This document shows, one piece after another, positions 7,345 to 16,897 of a stretch of 33,648 nucleotides of DNA. How positions within the stretch are numbered: position 1 is the stretch's first letter; each line of letters opens with the position of its first letter. Below the pieces are notes generated by a model. That model was given only the letters and a program-made list of their open reading frames with translations. It had not been told where the DNA came from and made no database searches. Both the position numbers and the translations under genes were made by a program. The DNA comes from Acidobacteriaceae bacterium (lineage in GTDB: Bacteria; Acidobacteriota; Terriglobia; Terriglobales; Acidobacteriaceae), in the NCBI GenBank assembly GCA_027452245.1, contig DAIDGW010000102.1, forward strand, positions 1 through 33,648, in the 5' to 3' direction.

Positions 7345-9141
7345 ATGGCGACGAGCACGACAGTTTCAAAGACCAAGATTGCCGGCGGCAGCTTTCTGCT
7401 GGAGATACGCAGCCCCGAAGAGGTTTTCACTCCAGAAGATTTTAGCGAGCAGCATCAACTGATCGGGCAAACCGCCGAGGAATTCGCCAAGAACGAAATT
7501 CTGCCCAATGCCGAGAAGATCGAACACAAAGAGTTCTCCATCACCCGCGATCTGCTGAAGAAGGCGGGCGAACTGGGCCTGAGCTCGGTGGAAATTCCCG
7601 AGACATACGGCGGCCTGGAGATGGACAAAGTGACCGCTGCGGTGATCGCGGATCACATTGCCAAGTACGCCGGCTTCGCGACGACCTGGGGCGGGCACAC
7701 GGGAATCGGGACCCTGCCGATCGTGTATTTCGGCACGGAGGAACAGAAGAAGAAGTATCTGCCGCGGCTCGCGGCTGGCGAGATTGTTGGCGCCTATGCC
7801 TTGTCGGAGGCGTCTTCCGGATCAGACGCGCTGAATTGCCGGGCTCGCGCGCAACTCTCGCCTGACGGCAAGCACTACATCCTGAACGGCGAGAAGATGT
7901 GGATCACGAACGCGGGCTTCGCCGACCTGTTTACCGTGTTCGCGAAAATCGATGGCGAAAAGTTCACGGCGTTCCTGGTGGAGAGAACATTTCCCGGATT
8001 TTCGGTGGGAGCGGAAGAGCACAAAATGGGGATCCGGGGATCCTCAACCTGTCCCATCATTCTCAACGATTGCAAAGTTCCCGTAGAAAATGTTCTGGGC
8101 GAGATTGGGAAGGGACACGTCATTGCTTTCAACATCCTGAATGTCGGGCGCTTCAAGCTGGGCGCGATGTGCGTGGGCGGAGCGCGGGTGTCTCTGGAAA
8201 ATGCGATCGGCTATGCCAAACAACGAAAGGCGTTCAACAAATCGATCGCCGAGTTTGGATTGGTGCGGGAAAAGATTGCCAACATGGCGTCGCTACTGTA
8301 TGTAGGCGAGTCGCTGGTATATCGCACGGTGGCGATGATGGACGCCGCTTTGAACGACGTCGACAAATCGGCTGCCGATGGCGCGAAACAGACGCTCAAG
8401 GCGATTGAGGAGTACGCGGTGGAATGTTCGATCATCAAGGTCTGGGGCTCGGAGATGATCGACTACGTGGTCGACGAACTGGTGCAAATTTATGGCGGAT
8501 ATGGATTCGTCGAAGAATATCCGGCGGAGCGAGCATATCGCGACGCGCGTATCAACCGTATCTTCGAAGGCACGAACGAAATCAACCGGCTAATTATCAC
8601 AGGATTTCTGTTGAAGCGCGCCATGACCGGGCAGTTGCCCCTGATGCCAGCAATCAAGAAGCTGATGGACGAAGTCATGTCGGGTGCGAGTACGGAGGAA
8701 TTCGAAGGGCCGCTTGGCGACGAACGCAAACTTGTCGCTCAAGCCAAGAAACTCGGGCTATTCGCCGCAGGGGCCGCGACGCAGAAATACATGCAGGCGA
8801 TTCAGGATCAGCAGGAAATTATGGGCGCAATCGCCGACATGACCATTGAAGCGTACGCCATGGAGTCTGCCGTGCTCCGGGCGCAGAAGATTACGGAAAG
8901 CAAGAGTGAAGCGGCGGCGGCCATTCCCATTGCGATGACCCGCATTTATCTATCGCAAGCGATGGATAAGATCGAAGCCGCGGCGAAAAAGATTGTCGCA
9001 GCCATCGCCGACGGGGACATGCTGCGCACGCAGTTGGCGATCTTGCGGCGTCTGGCGAAACACGAGCCGTTCAACACCATCGAACTTCGGCAACAGGTCG
9101 CGCAGAAGATGATTGAGCGGGGCAAATACTCTCTGGTGTAG
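7345..9141 (+). CDS. Long-type acyl-CoA dehydrogenase with C-terminal extension
   Basis: FAD enzyme that introduces the alpha-beta double bond in acyl-CoA during beta-oxidation, passing electrons to an electron-transfer flavoprotein. At 598 residues it is longer than the usual 380-residue enzymes and resembles VLCAD or the long bacterial FadE type. The N-terminal helical domain spans about 38-150. The middle beta domain carries YALSEASSGSD and WITNAG flavin-contact motifs. The C-terminal domain has RKAFNKSI and QIYGGYGF, then RIFEGTNEI with Glu 408 as the expected catalytic base. An extra helical domain covers about 430-598. The ATG at 7345 follows an AGGA element eight bases upstream. It is divergent from cca across a 150-base gap, and no electron-transfer flavoprotein genes adjoin it. 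Confidence 0.95.
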   Translation: MATSTTVSKTKIAGGSFLLEIRSPEEVFTPEDFSEQHQLIGQTAEEFAKNEILPNAEKIEHKEFSITRDLLKKAGELGLSSVEIPETYGGLEMDKVTAAVIADHIAKYAGFATTWGGHTGIGTLPIVYFGTEEQKKKYLPRLAAGEIVGAYALSEASSGSDALNCRARAQLSPDGKHYILNGEKMWITNAGFADLFTVFAKIDGEKFTAFLVERTFPGFSVGAEEHKMGIRGSSTCPIILNDCKVPVENVLGEIGKGHVIAFNILNVGRFKLGAMCVGGARVSLENAIGYAKQRKAFNKSIAEFGLVREKIANMASLLYVGESLVYRTVAMMDAALNDVDKSAADGAKQTLKAIEEYAVECSIIKVWGSEMIDYVVDELVQIYGGYGFVEEYPAERAYRDARINRIFEGTNEINRLIITGFLLKRAMTGQLPLMPAIKKLMDEVMSGASTEEFEGPLGDERKLVAQAKKLGLFAAGAATQKYMQAIQDQQEIMGAIADMTIEAYAMESAVLRAQKITESKSEAAAAIPIAMTRIYLSQAMDKIEAAAKKIVAAIADGDMLRTQLAILRRLAKHEPFNTIELRQQVAQKMIERGKYSLV

Positions 9142-9283
9142 TCGACGAGGACGGGCGAAACAACTGGGACATCAAGGCCATGTGTCTCCGTGGCGTCGCA
9201 ATAGCTACACTGCTGTTGAGGATCCCCGTGCAAAGGTCAGAATCCCTGCTGCAAGGCGCTCCGATTTCTGGTAAAACGCTGGC

Positions 9284-10483
9284 ATGGTACCAGTACGCTG
9301 CCTTGCCATCACTATTCTTCTGCTTATTTCTCTCGGAGCCTTGGCCGCGCAAGAGAATCCATCCGCCGGGCTGGCACTGACTCCGCCCATGGGGTGGAAT
9401 TCCTGGAACAAATTCGGATGCAACGTCAGCGAGGACATGATCAGGAGCATGGCCGATGCCATGGTCAAGTCGGGCATGAAAGATGCCGGCTATCAATATG
9501 TGAACATCGACGATTGCTGGCAAGTGAGTCGCGACGCCAAGGGCAACGTTGTTGCTGACCCGCAGCGATTTCCGCATGGGATGAAAGCGGTTGGCGATTA
9601 CATTCATTCTCTCGGTTTAAAGTTTGGCGTCTATTCCGATGCCGGATCGAAAACCTGCGCCGGACGCCCGGGAGGACTGGGCCACGAATACCAGGACGCA
9701 CTGCGATATGCCGCCTGGGGCGTCGATTACTTGAAGTATGACTGGTGCAACACCAGCACGCAGGACGCGAAGGCTTCTTACGCAAATATCCGCGCGGCGC
9801 TTGATGCCAGCGGGCGTCCTATAGTTCTGAGTATCTGCGAATGGGGAAAAGCCAGCCCATGGTTATGGGGCAAAGAAGTGGGCGGCAATCTTTGGCGCAC
9901 GACCGATGACATCAGCGATCGCTGGTCGGGCCATCCCAAATGGCCGGATGGCAGTTGTTGTGCCAACAGCGTGCTATCCATTCTTGATCAGCAAGTGGGC
10001 ATTCAATCCTATGCCGGGCCTGGACATTGGAACGATCCGGACATGCTCGAAGTGGGCAACGGAGGGATGACGGGCACGGAATATCGCGCTCACTTCAGCT
10101 TGTGGGCGATGCTGGCTGCACCGCTGATCGCGGGCAACGACCTGCGGAATATGACTCCTGAGATTCATGACATTTTGACGAACAAGGAAGTGGTTGCGGT
10201 GGATCAGGATCCGCTTGGGCGGGAAGGCGAGCGGGTGGCAAAGAATGGGGACCTGGAAGTCTGGGCGAAGCAGATGCAGGATGGCAGCCGCGCCGTGATC
10301 CTGCTGAACCGCGGCGAGTCCCAACAAAACATCACGGTGAACTGGAGGGATCTGGGGTATCCCGAGCATCTGAGCGCGGTGGTTCGCGATCTGTGGGAAC
10401 ACAAGGACCTGGGCAAGTTTACCGGGAGTTTTTCTGCGGCGGTGGTCCCGCACGGGGTGGTGATGACCAGCATTAAGCCGTGA
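9284..10483 (+). CDS. Secreted alpha-galactosidase, glycoside hydrolase family 27
   Basis: Retaining glycosidase that removes terminal alpha-D-galactose (or a related sugar) from oligosaccharides and polysaccharides such as galactomannan. The first about 21 residues form a signal peptide ending ALA-AQE, so it is probably exported. The mature protein opens with LTPPMGWNSWNKFGC, a GH27 hallmark. Asp 153 in YLKYDWC is the predicted nucleophile and Asp 209 in RTTDDISDRW the acid/base. A C-terminal antiparallel beta domain (about 310-399) is present, but no carbohydrate-binding module. At 399 residues it is complete. The ATG at 9284 is the only start that keeps the signal peptide, although no strong ribosome site precedes it. 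alpha-N-acetylgalactosaminidase or beta-L-arabinopyranosidase specificity remains possible. Confidence 0.93.
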   Translation: MVPVRCLAITILLLISLGALAAQENPSAGLALTPPMGWNSWNKFGCNVSEDMIRSMADAMVKSGMKDAGYQYVNIDDCWQVSRDAKGNVVADPQRFPHGMKAVGDYIHSLGLKFGVYSDAGSKTCAGRPGGLGHEYQDALRYAAWGVDYLKYDWCNTSTQDAKASYANIRAALDASGRPIVLSICEWGKASPWLWGKEVGGNLWRTTDDISDRWSGHPKWPDGSCCANSVLSILDQQVGIQSYAGPGHWNDPDMLEVGNGGMTGTEYRAHFSLWAMLAAPLIAGNDLRNMTPEIHDILTNKEVVAVDQDPLGREGERVAKNGDLEVWAKQMQDGSRAVILLNRGESQQNITVNWRDLGYPEHLSAVVRDLWEHKDLGKFTGSFSAAVVPHGVVMTSIKP

Positions 10484-10485
10484 GA

Positions 10486-10515
10486 TTGCCAGGCTCATGC
10501 CGAGAAGAGCATAAT
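10486..10515 (+). promoter_or_regulatory. Possible sigma-70-type promoter for the DUF2911 gene
   Basis: TTGCCA at 10486-10491 and CATAAT at 10510-10515 are separated by 18 bases and lie about 115 bases before the DUF2911 start. The match is moderate and is read by eye only. Nothing else recognisable is present in this 147-base gap. Confidence 0.3.
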
Positions 10516-10630
10516 CCGTGTGCTTACAATCACTATGTTGTACGTCTAAACACTCAGTGCCGGGTGCTCGTTCTCGTTATCAATGACGACTGAACCGACT
10601 TCGCACCGCTGATTGCTGCAAAGGAGAAAT

Positions 10631-11164
10631 ATGCAGAAACAAATCGCATCTCTTGCCATTGTCATGTTGATCTGCGCCACCGCGTCGTATGCTCAGATGG
10701 GCAACTCCAAGCGCCCCAGTCCGCCCGAAAAGGCAACCTGCGATCTGGGTGGCGGCCAAACCATCAAGACCGACTACTCCAGCCCGCGCATGAAAGGCCG
10801 CGAAATTTTTGGTGGGCTTGTTCCCTACGGCGAGGTCTGGCGTACCGGCGCGAACGAGGCGACCACATTTGTCACGAATGCCAATCTTGAGGTTGGCGAT
10901 AAAGAGGTGGCTGCCGGCAATTACACAATTTTCACTGTTCCTGAAAAAGACAAATGGACGCTGATCATCAACAAGAAAACCGGCGAGTGGGGTATTCCGT
11001 ATAAGTACGAGAGTGATGAACTGGCACGCATTGGCATGAAGGTTTCGCAACTGCCATCGCCCGTCGAGGATTTCACCATTTCCTATGCCAAGGCAGGAAA
11101 CGGATGCATGATGAACATCGAATGGGCAACGACGCGAGCTTCGGTCGATATCAAGAAGAAATAG
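10631..11164 (+). CDS. Exported DUF2911 family protein
   Basis: The 177-residue protein has a signal peptide (about residues 1-22, MQKQIASLAIVML ending SYAQ) and one DUF2911 domain. Visible family elements are IKTDYSSPRMKGREIFG, VPYGEVWRTGANEATTF and the NYTIFTVPEKDKWTLIINK strand pair. DUF2911 proteins are common in Bacteroidetes and Acidobacteria; no biochemical function is established. The frame is open from an ATG at 10613, but ATG 10631 is chosen because AAGGAG lies five bases before it and because it begins the signal peptide cleanly. It is probably periplasmic or extracellular. A strong terminator follows 14 bases after the stop, so it is likely a single-gene unit. Confidence 0.93.
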   Translation: MQKQIASLAIVMLICATASYAQMGNSKRPSPPEKATCDLGGGQTIKTDYSSPRMKGREIFGGLVPYGEVWRTGANEATTFVTNANLEVGDKEVAAGNYTIFTVPEKDKWTLIINKKTGEWGIPYKYESDELARIGMKVSQLPSPVEDFTISYAKAGNGCMMNIEWATTRASVDIKKK

Positions 11165-11178
11165 CTGAAGTTTATTGA

Positions 11179-11222
11179 AAAACGCCCACTTTGCACGCCG
11201 CGAGGGTGGGCGTTTTGTTTTT
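11179..11222 (+). terminator. Intrinsic terminator after the DUF2911 gene
   Basis: AAAACGCCCAC at 11179-11189 pairs perfectly with GTGGGCGTTTT at 11206-11216 around a 16-base loop, followed by GTTTTT. An 11-bp stem with a T tract 14 bases after the stop is a standard Rho-independent terminator. The A-rich left side could also allow it to work in the reverse direction. Confidence 0.92.
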
Positions 11223-11326
11223 GCTTGGAACAAGAGTCCCGTGTTTCTAAGCGAAAAATAAATCTCGCTTCCACAATTCCTTCCGGAGCTACAATTCCCT
11301 TAAAGCATTCCTCACGGGAGGTCCCC

Positions 11327-11491
11327 ATGCCCGTTTATGATTATGTTTGCATGGATTGCCACCAGCCCTTCGAAGTGGTTCTCACTTTGACCGAGCACGA
11401 TAAAGAAGCACCAAAATGCCCCAAGTGCGGCAGCAAGAACGTGGAGCAGGAGGCCGCAGCGTTTTTCGCGGTTACATCCAGAAAGAGCTAA
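11327..11491 (+). CDS. FmdB-type putative regulatory zinc-ribbon protein
   Basis: The 54-residue protein begins MPVYDYVCMDCHQPFEV and has a second pair CPKCG about 20 residues on, giving a C-x2-C...C-x2-C zinc ribbon typical of the FmdB/CxxC_CXXC_SSSS family. These proteins are named from a methylotroph formamidase regulator, but their general function is unknown. The open frame reaches back to 11225, yet ATG 11327 is preferred because GGGAGGT sits four bases upstream and it gives the conserved MPxYxYxC N-terminus. A possible -10 (TACAAT at 11290-11295) precedes it. The product is short for the family and the tail (AAFFAVTSRKS) lacks the usual serine-rich end. It is convergent with the TMTC-like gene. 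Confidence 0.9.
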   Translation: MPVYDYVCMDCHQPFEVVLTLTEHDKEAPKCPKCGSKNVEQEAAAFFAVTSRKS

Positions 11492-11558
11492 GAACAATTG
11501 TTGTTGCGAGCGCAATTGGGAAAAGAAGTACGGTCGCTACAACTGGAATCCAAAGCAA

Positions 11559-13388
11559 TCAGGGGTGCTGCTTGAGGGCGGCAAGAGCCTGCTGAGCGTC
11601 CACAAGATCGGGATCGATCTTCAAGGCCTCTTCATAGGCGGATAACGCCTGTGCGCGCTGGTTTGTCTGCTCATATGCGTTGCCCAATTGAAGGTAAGCA
11701 GTGGCTGTGGGCTGGAGGTCGATAGCGGTCGTTAGGTCGCGGATCGCCTCACCGTAACTTCCCGCGCTCTGAGCGAGCAGGCCGAGCCCCATCCAGGCAA
11801 TAAACTGCCGAGGATCCAGTTGCAGCGCCTTTTCAAAACTGTTGTGCGCCTCAAAATTCTGCCCGAGCCCACGCTGCGCCATTCCCATGTTGGCGTAAGT
11901 GCGAGCGAGCATGCCCGGGTCGGCTGTGAGTTCGATCGTCCGCTGGTAAAGGCGAACCGCTTCCTGCATGTGGCCGTGAGTCATCATGTATGTGGCAAGA
12001 TTGGTGTGACTCATGGGATCGTCAGGATTGATGCGTGCCGCCGCCTCGAAATGTGGATGCGCCTCTTCTTCCCGATTGTCGAGAATCAAGGCTCCGCCGA
12101 GATTGTCTTCGGCAACGAAGTTGTTTTGGGTCACGGCAAGCGCGTGCGCCCAGAGGCCTTCGTTCGTCTGCCAATATCCAATCTGACGATGGGCCGTCCA
12201 TCCCAGAGCAGCGAGCACGAGACATGCCGCAGAGGCTGGAACCGCCGGCGACAAGTGTTGGGCACGGATTGCGTCAAGTGCGGCAAACGTTATCGCGGCG
12301 AAGATTCCGATGAGTGGGATGTAGGCGTAACGGTCGGCAATCAGCGCCTCGCCGATCGAGACCAGCCCAATGACGGGAACCAGTGTTCCTAAGAACCACA
12401 GCCAGCCGACGAGCAAATATCGCTTGGCGCGAAAGCGCAGGACTATGGCGGTAATTGCAATGAGCAGCAGGAGCGAGAGGGCCGACTTCCACAGCGGCAG
12501 TGAGTCTCCGGGATGCGGATAGAGGGGAGCCAACTTCGCTGGCCAGATGGCCTTCCACAAATACATGGCATAGGCGTAGGGGACGGCCTTCATGCGGGCG
12601 GCAAAGGAAACTTCCGCGATGGTGCGAATCGCGCCTCCGGATTGCTGCGCGACCATGGTAATCACCGCGCTTGCCGCCGATAAGGCGAACAAAGGAATCT
12701 TTTCCACAATCAGCCGCGACCACGGCGACGTTCGAGCGAGAGGCCAATAGTCGAGCAATAGAAGTACGAAGGGCAGGGTGATCACCATTGGCTTCGACGT
12801 GAGTCCAGCCAGAAACAGGACGAACACCGCCAGATAGCGCTTCCAGCCTGGCTTTTGGGCATACCATCCATAGGCGACGATCGCCAGCAAGAAGAAGAAC
12901 GTACATAGGACATTCTTTCGTTCCGCAATCCAGGCCACCGATTCGACGTTGAGGGGATGCGCCGCAAACAGAGCCGCCACGAAGAAACTCTCGCCCAGAC
13001 GCCTGGTGCCGCGCCAAAGAATCAGGAACAGCAGAATGACATTCACCACATGCAGCACCACGCTGGCGAAGTGGTGTCCCGCTGGATTCATGCGAAACAA
13101 CGAGACGTCGAGCGCATGGGAGATCCAGGTCAACGGATGCCAGTTCGCCTGCTCGGTCGAGGTCAGTGCCCAGGTGAATGTGCTCCAGGTGAGACCGTCG
13201 CGAATATGGGGATTTTCGGTGACGTACTTGTCGTCGTCGTAATTCACGAACGGATGACGCGCGACCGGGTTATACAAGGCGAGCGTGATGGCCGCCAGCA
13301 GCAGGCAAAACATCACGACACGCTTCTCAGGAGACGCAAACAGCCCGGTTTCTGATTTCCCGGGCGCAGGTTTTGTGGCGGAAGGCAA
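11559..13388 (-). CDS. Multi-pass membrane protein with C-terminal TPR repeats, TMTC/O-mannosyltransferase-like
   Basis: The 609-residue protein has about 10 hydrophobic segments between residues 24 and 405 and then 4-5 tetratricopeptide repeats to the C-terminus (for example the repeat at EAIRDLTTAIDLQPTATAYL). The first loop after helix 1 holds NYDDDKY (Asp 51-53), the acidic motif typical of GT-C enzymes. AAHPLNVESVAWIAERKN and SKPMVITLPFVLLLLDYWPL match bacterial homologues of the eukaryotic TMTC proteins. The likely role is transfer of a lipid-linked sugar to a periplasmic acceptor, with TPRs for partner binding; the donor and acceptor are unknown. The start is TTG at 13388 with a weak AGG upstream, so the N-terminus is uncertain. 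It lies 116 bases downstream of gcvPB on the same strand, possibly co-transcribed by read-through. Confidence 0.88.
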   Translation of the reverse strand: MPSATKPAPGKSETGLFASPEKRVVMFCLLLAAITLALYNPVARHPFVNYDDDKYVTENPHIRDGLTWSTFTWALTSTEQANWHPLTWISHALDVSLFRMNPAGHHFASVVLHVVNVILLFLILWRGTRRLGESFFVAALFAAHPLNVESVAWIAERKNVLCTFFFLLAIVAYGWYAQKPGWKRYLAVFVLFLAGLTSKPMVITLPFVLLLLDYWPLARTSPWSRLIVEKIPLFALSAASAVITMVAQQSGGAIRTIAEVSFAARMKAVPYAYAMYLWKAIWPAKLAPLYPHPGDSLPLWKSALSLLLLIAITAIVLRFRAKRYLLVGWLWFLGTLVPVIGLVSIGEALIADRYAYIPLIGIFAAITFAALDAIRAQHLSPAVPASAACLVLAALGWTAHRQIGYWQTNEGLWAHALAVTQNNFVAEDNLGGALILDNREEEAHPHFEAAARINPDDPMSHTNLATYMMTHGHMQEAVRLYQRTIELTADPGMLARTYANMGMAQRGLGQNFEAHNSFEKALQLDPRQFIAWMGLGLLAQSAGSYGEAIRDLTTAIDLQPTATAYLQLGNAYEQTNQRAQALSAYEEALKIDPDLVDAQQALAALKQHP

Positions 13389-13504
13389 TACCTAGAATTT
13401 AATCACACGCGCATGGAATACGGTATCCGCAGTGACAACACCCGCGTAACCAAGCACGAAGCGGTTGTGCGTCATATAGAGATTATTCGCCGGGCAATGT
13501 CTAA

Positions 13505-14995
13505 TTACGCGCCCGACTTCCAGCGGAGTACGGGTTTGCGCGCGGCCATGGTTTCATCCAGACGCGAAACCCGCGTGGAATGGGGTGCGTCGAGCACGGT
13601 TTGCGGATCTTCTTCTACTTCCTCCGCGATGGACTTCATGGCTTCAACGAACAAGTCCATTTCTTCTTTCGACTCGCTCTCGGTCGGCTCGATCATGAGT
13701 GCGCCCGGCACAATCAGCGGGAATGCCGTGGTGTACGGATGGAATCCGTAATCGATCAACCGCTTGGCGATGTCCATCGTGCGCACGCCTTTTTTGGCCT
13801 GCACTTTGTCGCTGAAGACGACTTCGTGCATGGTCGGCGTGGAGTAGGGCAGATCGTAGGTGCCCTCGAGTCCTTTGCGGATATAGTTCGCGTTCAGCAC
13901 GGCGTCTTCGGTGGTCTGGCGCAGGCCGTCGGGACCATTGGCCTGGATGTAAGCCAAGGCGCGGACGAACATGCCGAAATTGCCATAGAAGGAGCGCACG
14001 CGTCCCACGGATTGCGGTCGGTTGTAGTCGAAGCCCAGCGTGTTATCAGGGCGCGCCACGACCACGGGAATCGGCAGAAACGGTTCCAAAGCTTTCTTGA
14101 TCGCAACCGGGCCTGAGCCCGGACCGCCGCCGCCATGGGGCGTGGAAAAAGTCTTATGCAGGTTCAGGTGCATAACGTCGACGCCGAAGTCGCCGGGCCG
14201 GACCTTGCCCACGAGCGCGTTCATGTTGGCGCCGTCCATATAGAGCAGGCCACCCTTGGCATGGAGAATATCGGCGATCTTATGGATGTCTTGCTCGAAA
14301 ACTCCGAGAGTATTGGGATTGGTCAGCATCAGCGCGGCGACTTCTTCCGTCATTTGCGCTTCGAGTGCTGCCAGATCGACCATGCCGCGGGAATCGGATT
14401 TCAGATTCTCCACGGCATAGTTCACCATGGCCGCGGTCGCGGGATTCGTGCCATGCGCCGAATCCGGAATCAGGATCTTCTTGCGGGGATTCCCTTTCGC
14501 GTGATGATAGGCACGGACCATCAAAAGCCCGGTCATCTCGCCATGAGCGCCGGCGGCGGGCTGAAGCGTGATTGCGTCCATGCCGGTGATTTCGATCAGC
14601 GCTTCGCTCAGCGTCTGCATGATGCGCAATGCGCCCTGCGAAATTTTCTCCGGCTGATAAGGATGGCCGTTAGCAATGCCTTCCACGCGGGCCACAGCTT
14701 CGTTTACGCGGGGGTTGTACTTCATCGTGCACGATCCCAGCGGATACATCCCGAGATCAATAGCGTAATTCCAGGTTGAGAGGCGCGTGAAGTGGCGGAT
14801 GATTTCGATCTCGCTCACTTCGGGCATCTGGCCGAGATCTTTCCGTTCGGCGGAGCCAAGAAGCTTGGTCGTGTCGACTTCGGGAACATCGAGCGGGGGC
14901 AGTTTCCAGGCCGCCTTCCCGGCGGATGATTTCTCGAAGATCAATCCTTCGTTCTGATTGACGTGGCGCGTGGCCTTGGGAGTGGGATGCTTCAT
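13505..14995 (-). CDS. gcvPB: Glycine dehydrogenase (decarboxylating) subunit 2
   Basis: PLP-binding half of the split P-protein of the glycine cleavage system, which decarboxylates glycine and passes the aminomethyl group to the lipoyl arm of GcvH. At 496 residues it is full length. The PLP lysine is Lys 281 in [19 protein letters not shown], preceded by [28 protein letters not shown] near residue 130 is another family hallmark. The ATG at 14995 overlaps the gcvPA stop as ATGA, so the two subunits should be made in equal amounts by coupled translation. It is the last glycine-cleavage gene of the gcvT-gcvH-gcvPA-gcvPB run. Confidence 0.98.
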   Translation of the reverse strand: MKHPTPKATRHVNQNEGLIFEKSSAGKAAWKLPPLDVPEVDTTKLLGSAERKDLGQMPEVSEIEIIRHFTRLSTWNYAIDLGMYPLGSCTMKYNPRVNEAVARVEGIANGHPYQPEKISQGALRIMQTLSEALIEITGMDAITLQPAAGAHGEMTGLLMVRAYHHAKGNPRKKILIPDSAHGTNPATAAMVNYAVENLKSDSRGMVDLAALEAQMTEEVAALMLTNPNTLGVFEQDIHKIADILHAKGGLLYMDGANMNALVGKVRPGDFGVDVMHLNLHKTFSTPHGGGGPGSGPVAIKKALEPFLPIPVVVARPDNTLGFDYNRPQSVGRVRSFYGNFGMFVRALAYIQANGPDGLRQTTEDAVLNANYIRKGLEGTYDLPYSTPTMHEVVFSDKVQAKKGVRTMDIAKRLIDYGFHPYTTAFPLIVPGALMIEPTESESKEEMDLFVEAMKSIAEEVEEDPQTVLDAPHSTRVSRLDETMAARKPVLRWKSGA

Positions 14996-16371
14996 CGCGC
15001 CACCTCTTCCGCGTCGACTTCTTCGGGCGCGTTAACTGAGCGTTCGCTTTCGGCGACCAGCCCGACGGCTGTGTCGATGGCACTGCGGGTGGTCATCTCG
15101 GTGCAGCACCACAGCGCTGCATTGCCTAACTCGGGATAAAACTTCTTCAGCGGGAATCCGCCGACAATTTTGTGTCCCAGCAACCGCGAGTTGATCGCGT
15201 AGGGGTCTTCGCTGGTTTCGACGATGAACTCGTTAAAGCGCGGCGACTGGCCGAACAGCACTTTTCCGTGCTTGGCGAACTGTCCGGCTGCATAGGCCGT
15301 TTTCGCCAGATTCTGTTTTGCCAATTCTTTCAGTCCGACCTTGCCGTAGACCGTCATGAAGATATTGACCATGAGCGCGACCAGCGCCTGGTTAGTGCAG
15401 ATGTTCGATGTCGCTTTTTCGCGGCGGATGTGCTGCTCGCGGGTGGCAAGGGTGAGCACAAATCCGCGTTTTCCCTGCTTATCGACTGTCTGGCCGACGA
15501 GTCGTCCGGGCATTTGGCGGACAAATTTCTCGCGCGTCGCGATCACCCCGCAGTACGGGCCACCAAATCCAAGAGGCACACCGAACGATTGCGCTTCCAT
15601 AGCGATGACATCGGCTTCCCGCGGAGGCTCGACGATTCCGAGCGACACAGCCTCGGCAATCGACACAACCAACATCGCGCCATTCCTATGCGCGATCTCG
15701 GCTACTGCCGCAATGTCTTCGATGGTGCCGAAGAAATTCGGGGATTGAACCAGAACAGCCGCCGTCTCGGAATTGACCGTCTTTTCTAATTCACGCAGGT
15801 TGACACGGCCATTCTCGCCGTAGCCCGCAATGGCGAGAGGCATTCCCTGATGCGTGGCGTAGGTCGCCAGCACCTCGCGATATTCCGGATGCAGGCTTCG
15901 CGCCACGACCACCGATCGGCGTCCGGTCAGGCGGACGGCCATCATCACGGCTTCGGCCGCGGCGGTCGAACCGTCGTACATGGAAGCGTTGGCCACTTCC
16001 ATGCCGGTCAACTCGCAGATCATCGTCTGGAATTCGAAGATCGACTGCAGAGTTCCCTGCGAAATTTCTGCCTGGTAGGGGGTGTATGCGGTCAGAAATT
16101 CACCGCGCGAGATCAGCGAATCAATAATGACGGGGCGATAGTGCAAATAGGCGCCCGCGCCCAGAAAACTGGTATAGCCATCGCCATTTTCGCGAGAACG
16201 TTGCTTGAAGAAATCGACGATCTCCGACTCCGCCATCTGGCGCGGAATCTTCAAATCGCGATTGAGCCGGTACTCGGCCGGGATGGGGGCGAAAAGATCA
16301 TCCACCGACCGCACGCCAATTGCTCTCAGAATGGCTTCGCGGTCCGCTGGGGATTTCGGTAAATATCGCAT
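14992..16371 (-). CDS. gcvPA: Glycine dehydrogenase (decarboxylating) subunit 1
   Basis: The 459-residue first half of the split P-protein, which pairs with GcvPB to form the active decarboxylase. Conserved segments are [15 protein letters not shown] at the start, [37 protein letters not shown], and [20 protein letters not shown] in the C-terminal half. It is full length. It is 85 bases downstream of gcvH and overlaps gcvPB by four bases. The upstream sequence contains no strong Shine-Dalgarno, but the ATG at 16371 gives the standard N-terminus. Confidence 0.98.
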   Translation of the reverse strand: MRYLPKSPADREAILRAIGVRSVDDLFAPIPAEYRLNRDLKIPRQMAESEIVDFFKQRSRENGDGYTSFLGAGAYLHYRPVIIDSLISRGEFLTAYTPYQAEISQGTLQSIFEFQTMICELTGMEVANASMYDGSTAAAEAVMMAVRLTGRRSVVVARSLHPEYREVLATYATHQGMPLAIAGYGENGRVNLRELEKTVNSETAAVLVQSPNFFGTIEDIAAVAEIAHRNGAMLVVSIAEAVSLGIVEPPREADVIAMEAQSFGVPLGFGGPYCGVIATREKFVRQMPGRLVGQTVDKQGKRGFVLTLATREQHIRREKATSNICTNQALVALMVNIFMTVYGKVGLKELAKQNLAKTAYAAGQFAKHGKVLFGQSPRFNEFIVETSEDPYAINSRLLGHKIVGGFPLKKFYPELGNAALWCCTEMTTRSAIDTAVGLVAESERSVNAPEEVDAEEVAR

Positions 16372-16456
16372 AGGAATTTATTTCGCAGAACTTATATAGA
16401 TGAGGCGGACCGCCATTCGGACGCGAAGCTCCAATCCGCCGTCAGACGCCCGAATT

Positions 16457-16846
16457 TCAGTGCCCGCTCTCTTCCGCGACAAACTTTTCATAATCGGCCG
16501 CCGAGAGCAGCCCATCCAGTTCCTTCGGATCCTTTAGAGTGATCTTCACCATCCACGCGGAGTGGGCCTCTTTATTTACTTTCTCGGGCGAGGTGGCCAA
16601 TTCGCCGTTCGTATCGGTAACGGTCCCGGAAGCCGGAGCGTATAAATCCGACACGGCCTTTACCGACTCGACAGTGCCGAAGGTCTTGCCTGCGCTCAGT
16701 TCCGAGCCGTTTTTCGGGAGTTCCACGAAAACAATGTCGCCTAGCGACTCCTGGGCGTAATCGGTAATGCCGACCGTCGCCGAGGTGCCGTTGACCTGTA
16801 TCCATTCATGCTCCCGCGTATACTTACGATCTGTCGGATAAGGCAT
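16457..16846 (-). CDS. gcvH: Glycine cleavage system H protein
   Basis: The 129-residue lipoyl carrier shuttles the aminomethyl group from the P-protein to GcvT and electrons to the dihydrolipoyl dehydrogenase. Lys 63 in TFGTVESVKAVSDLYAP is the lipoylation site, at the usual position. REHEWI near the start and GDIVFVELP are family hallmarks. The ATG at 16846 gives the standard length; an AGGAG lies about 12 bases upstream, a little far. It sits 51 bases after gcvT and 85 before gcvPA in one operon. The shared dihydrolipoyl dehydrogenase (L-protein) is not in the window. Confidence 0.98.
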   Translation of the reverse strand: MPYPTDRKYTREHEWIQVNGTSATVGITDYAQESLGDIVFVELPKNGSELSAGKTFGTVESVKAVSDLYAPASGTVTDTNGELATSPEKVNKEAHSAWMVKITLKDPKELDGLLSAADYEKFVAEESGH

Positions 16847-16897
16847 ATTCTTTCTTGCTCCTGAATTGCGATTCCACGACTCGCCGTAACGCCGGCA

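Noticed and set aside
11225-11326. N-terminal extension of the FmdB-type protein to an upstream ATG
   Set aside because: The extension is unrelated to the family, and GGGAGGT points clearly to the ATG at 11327.
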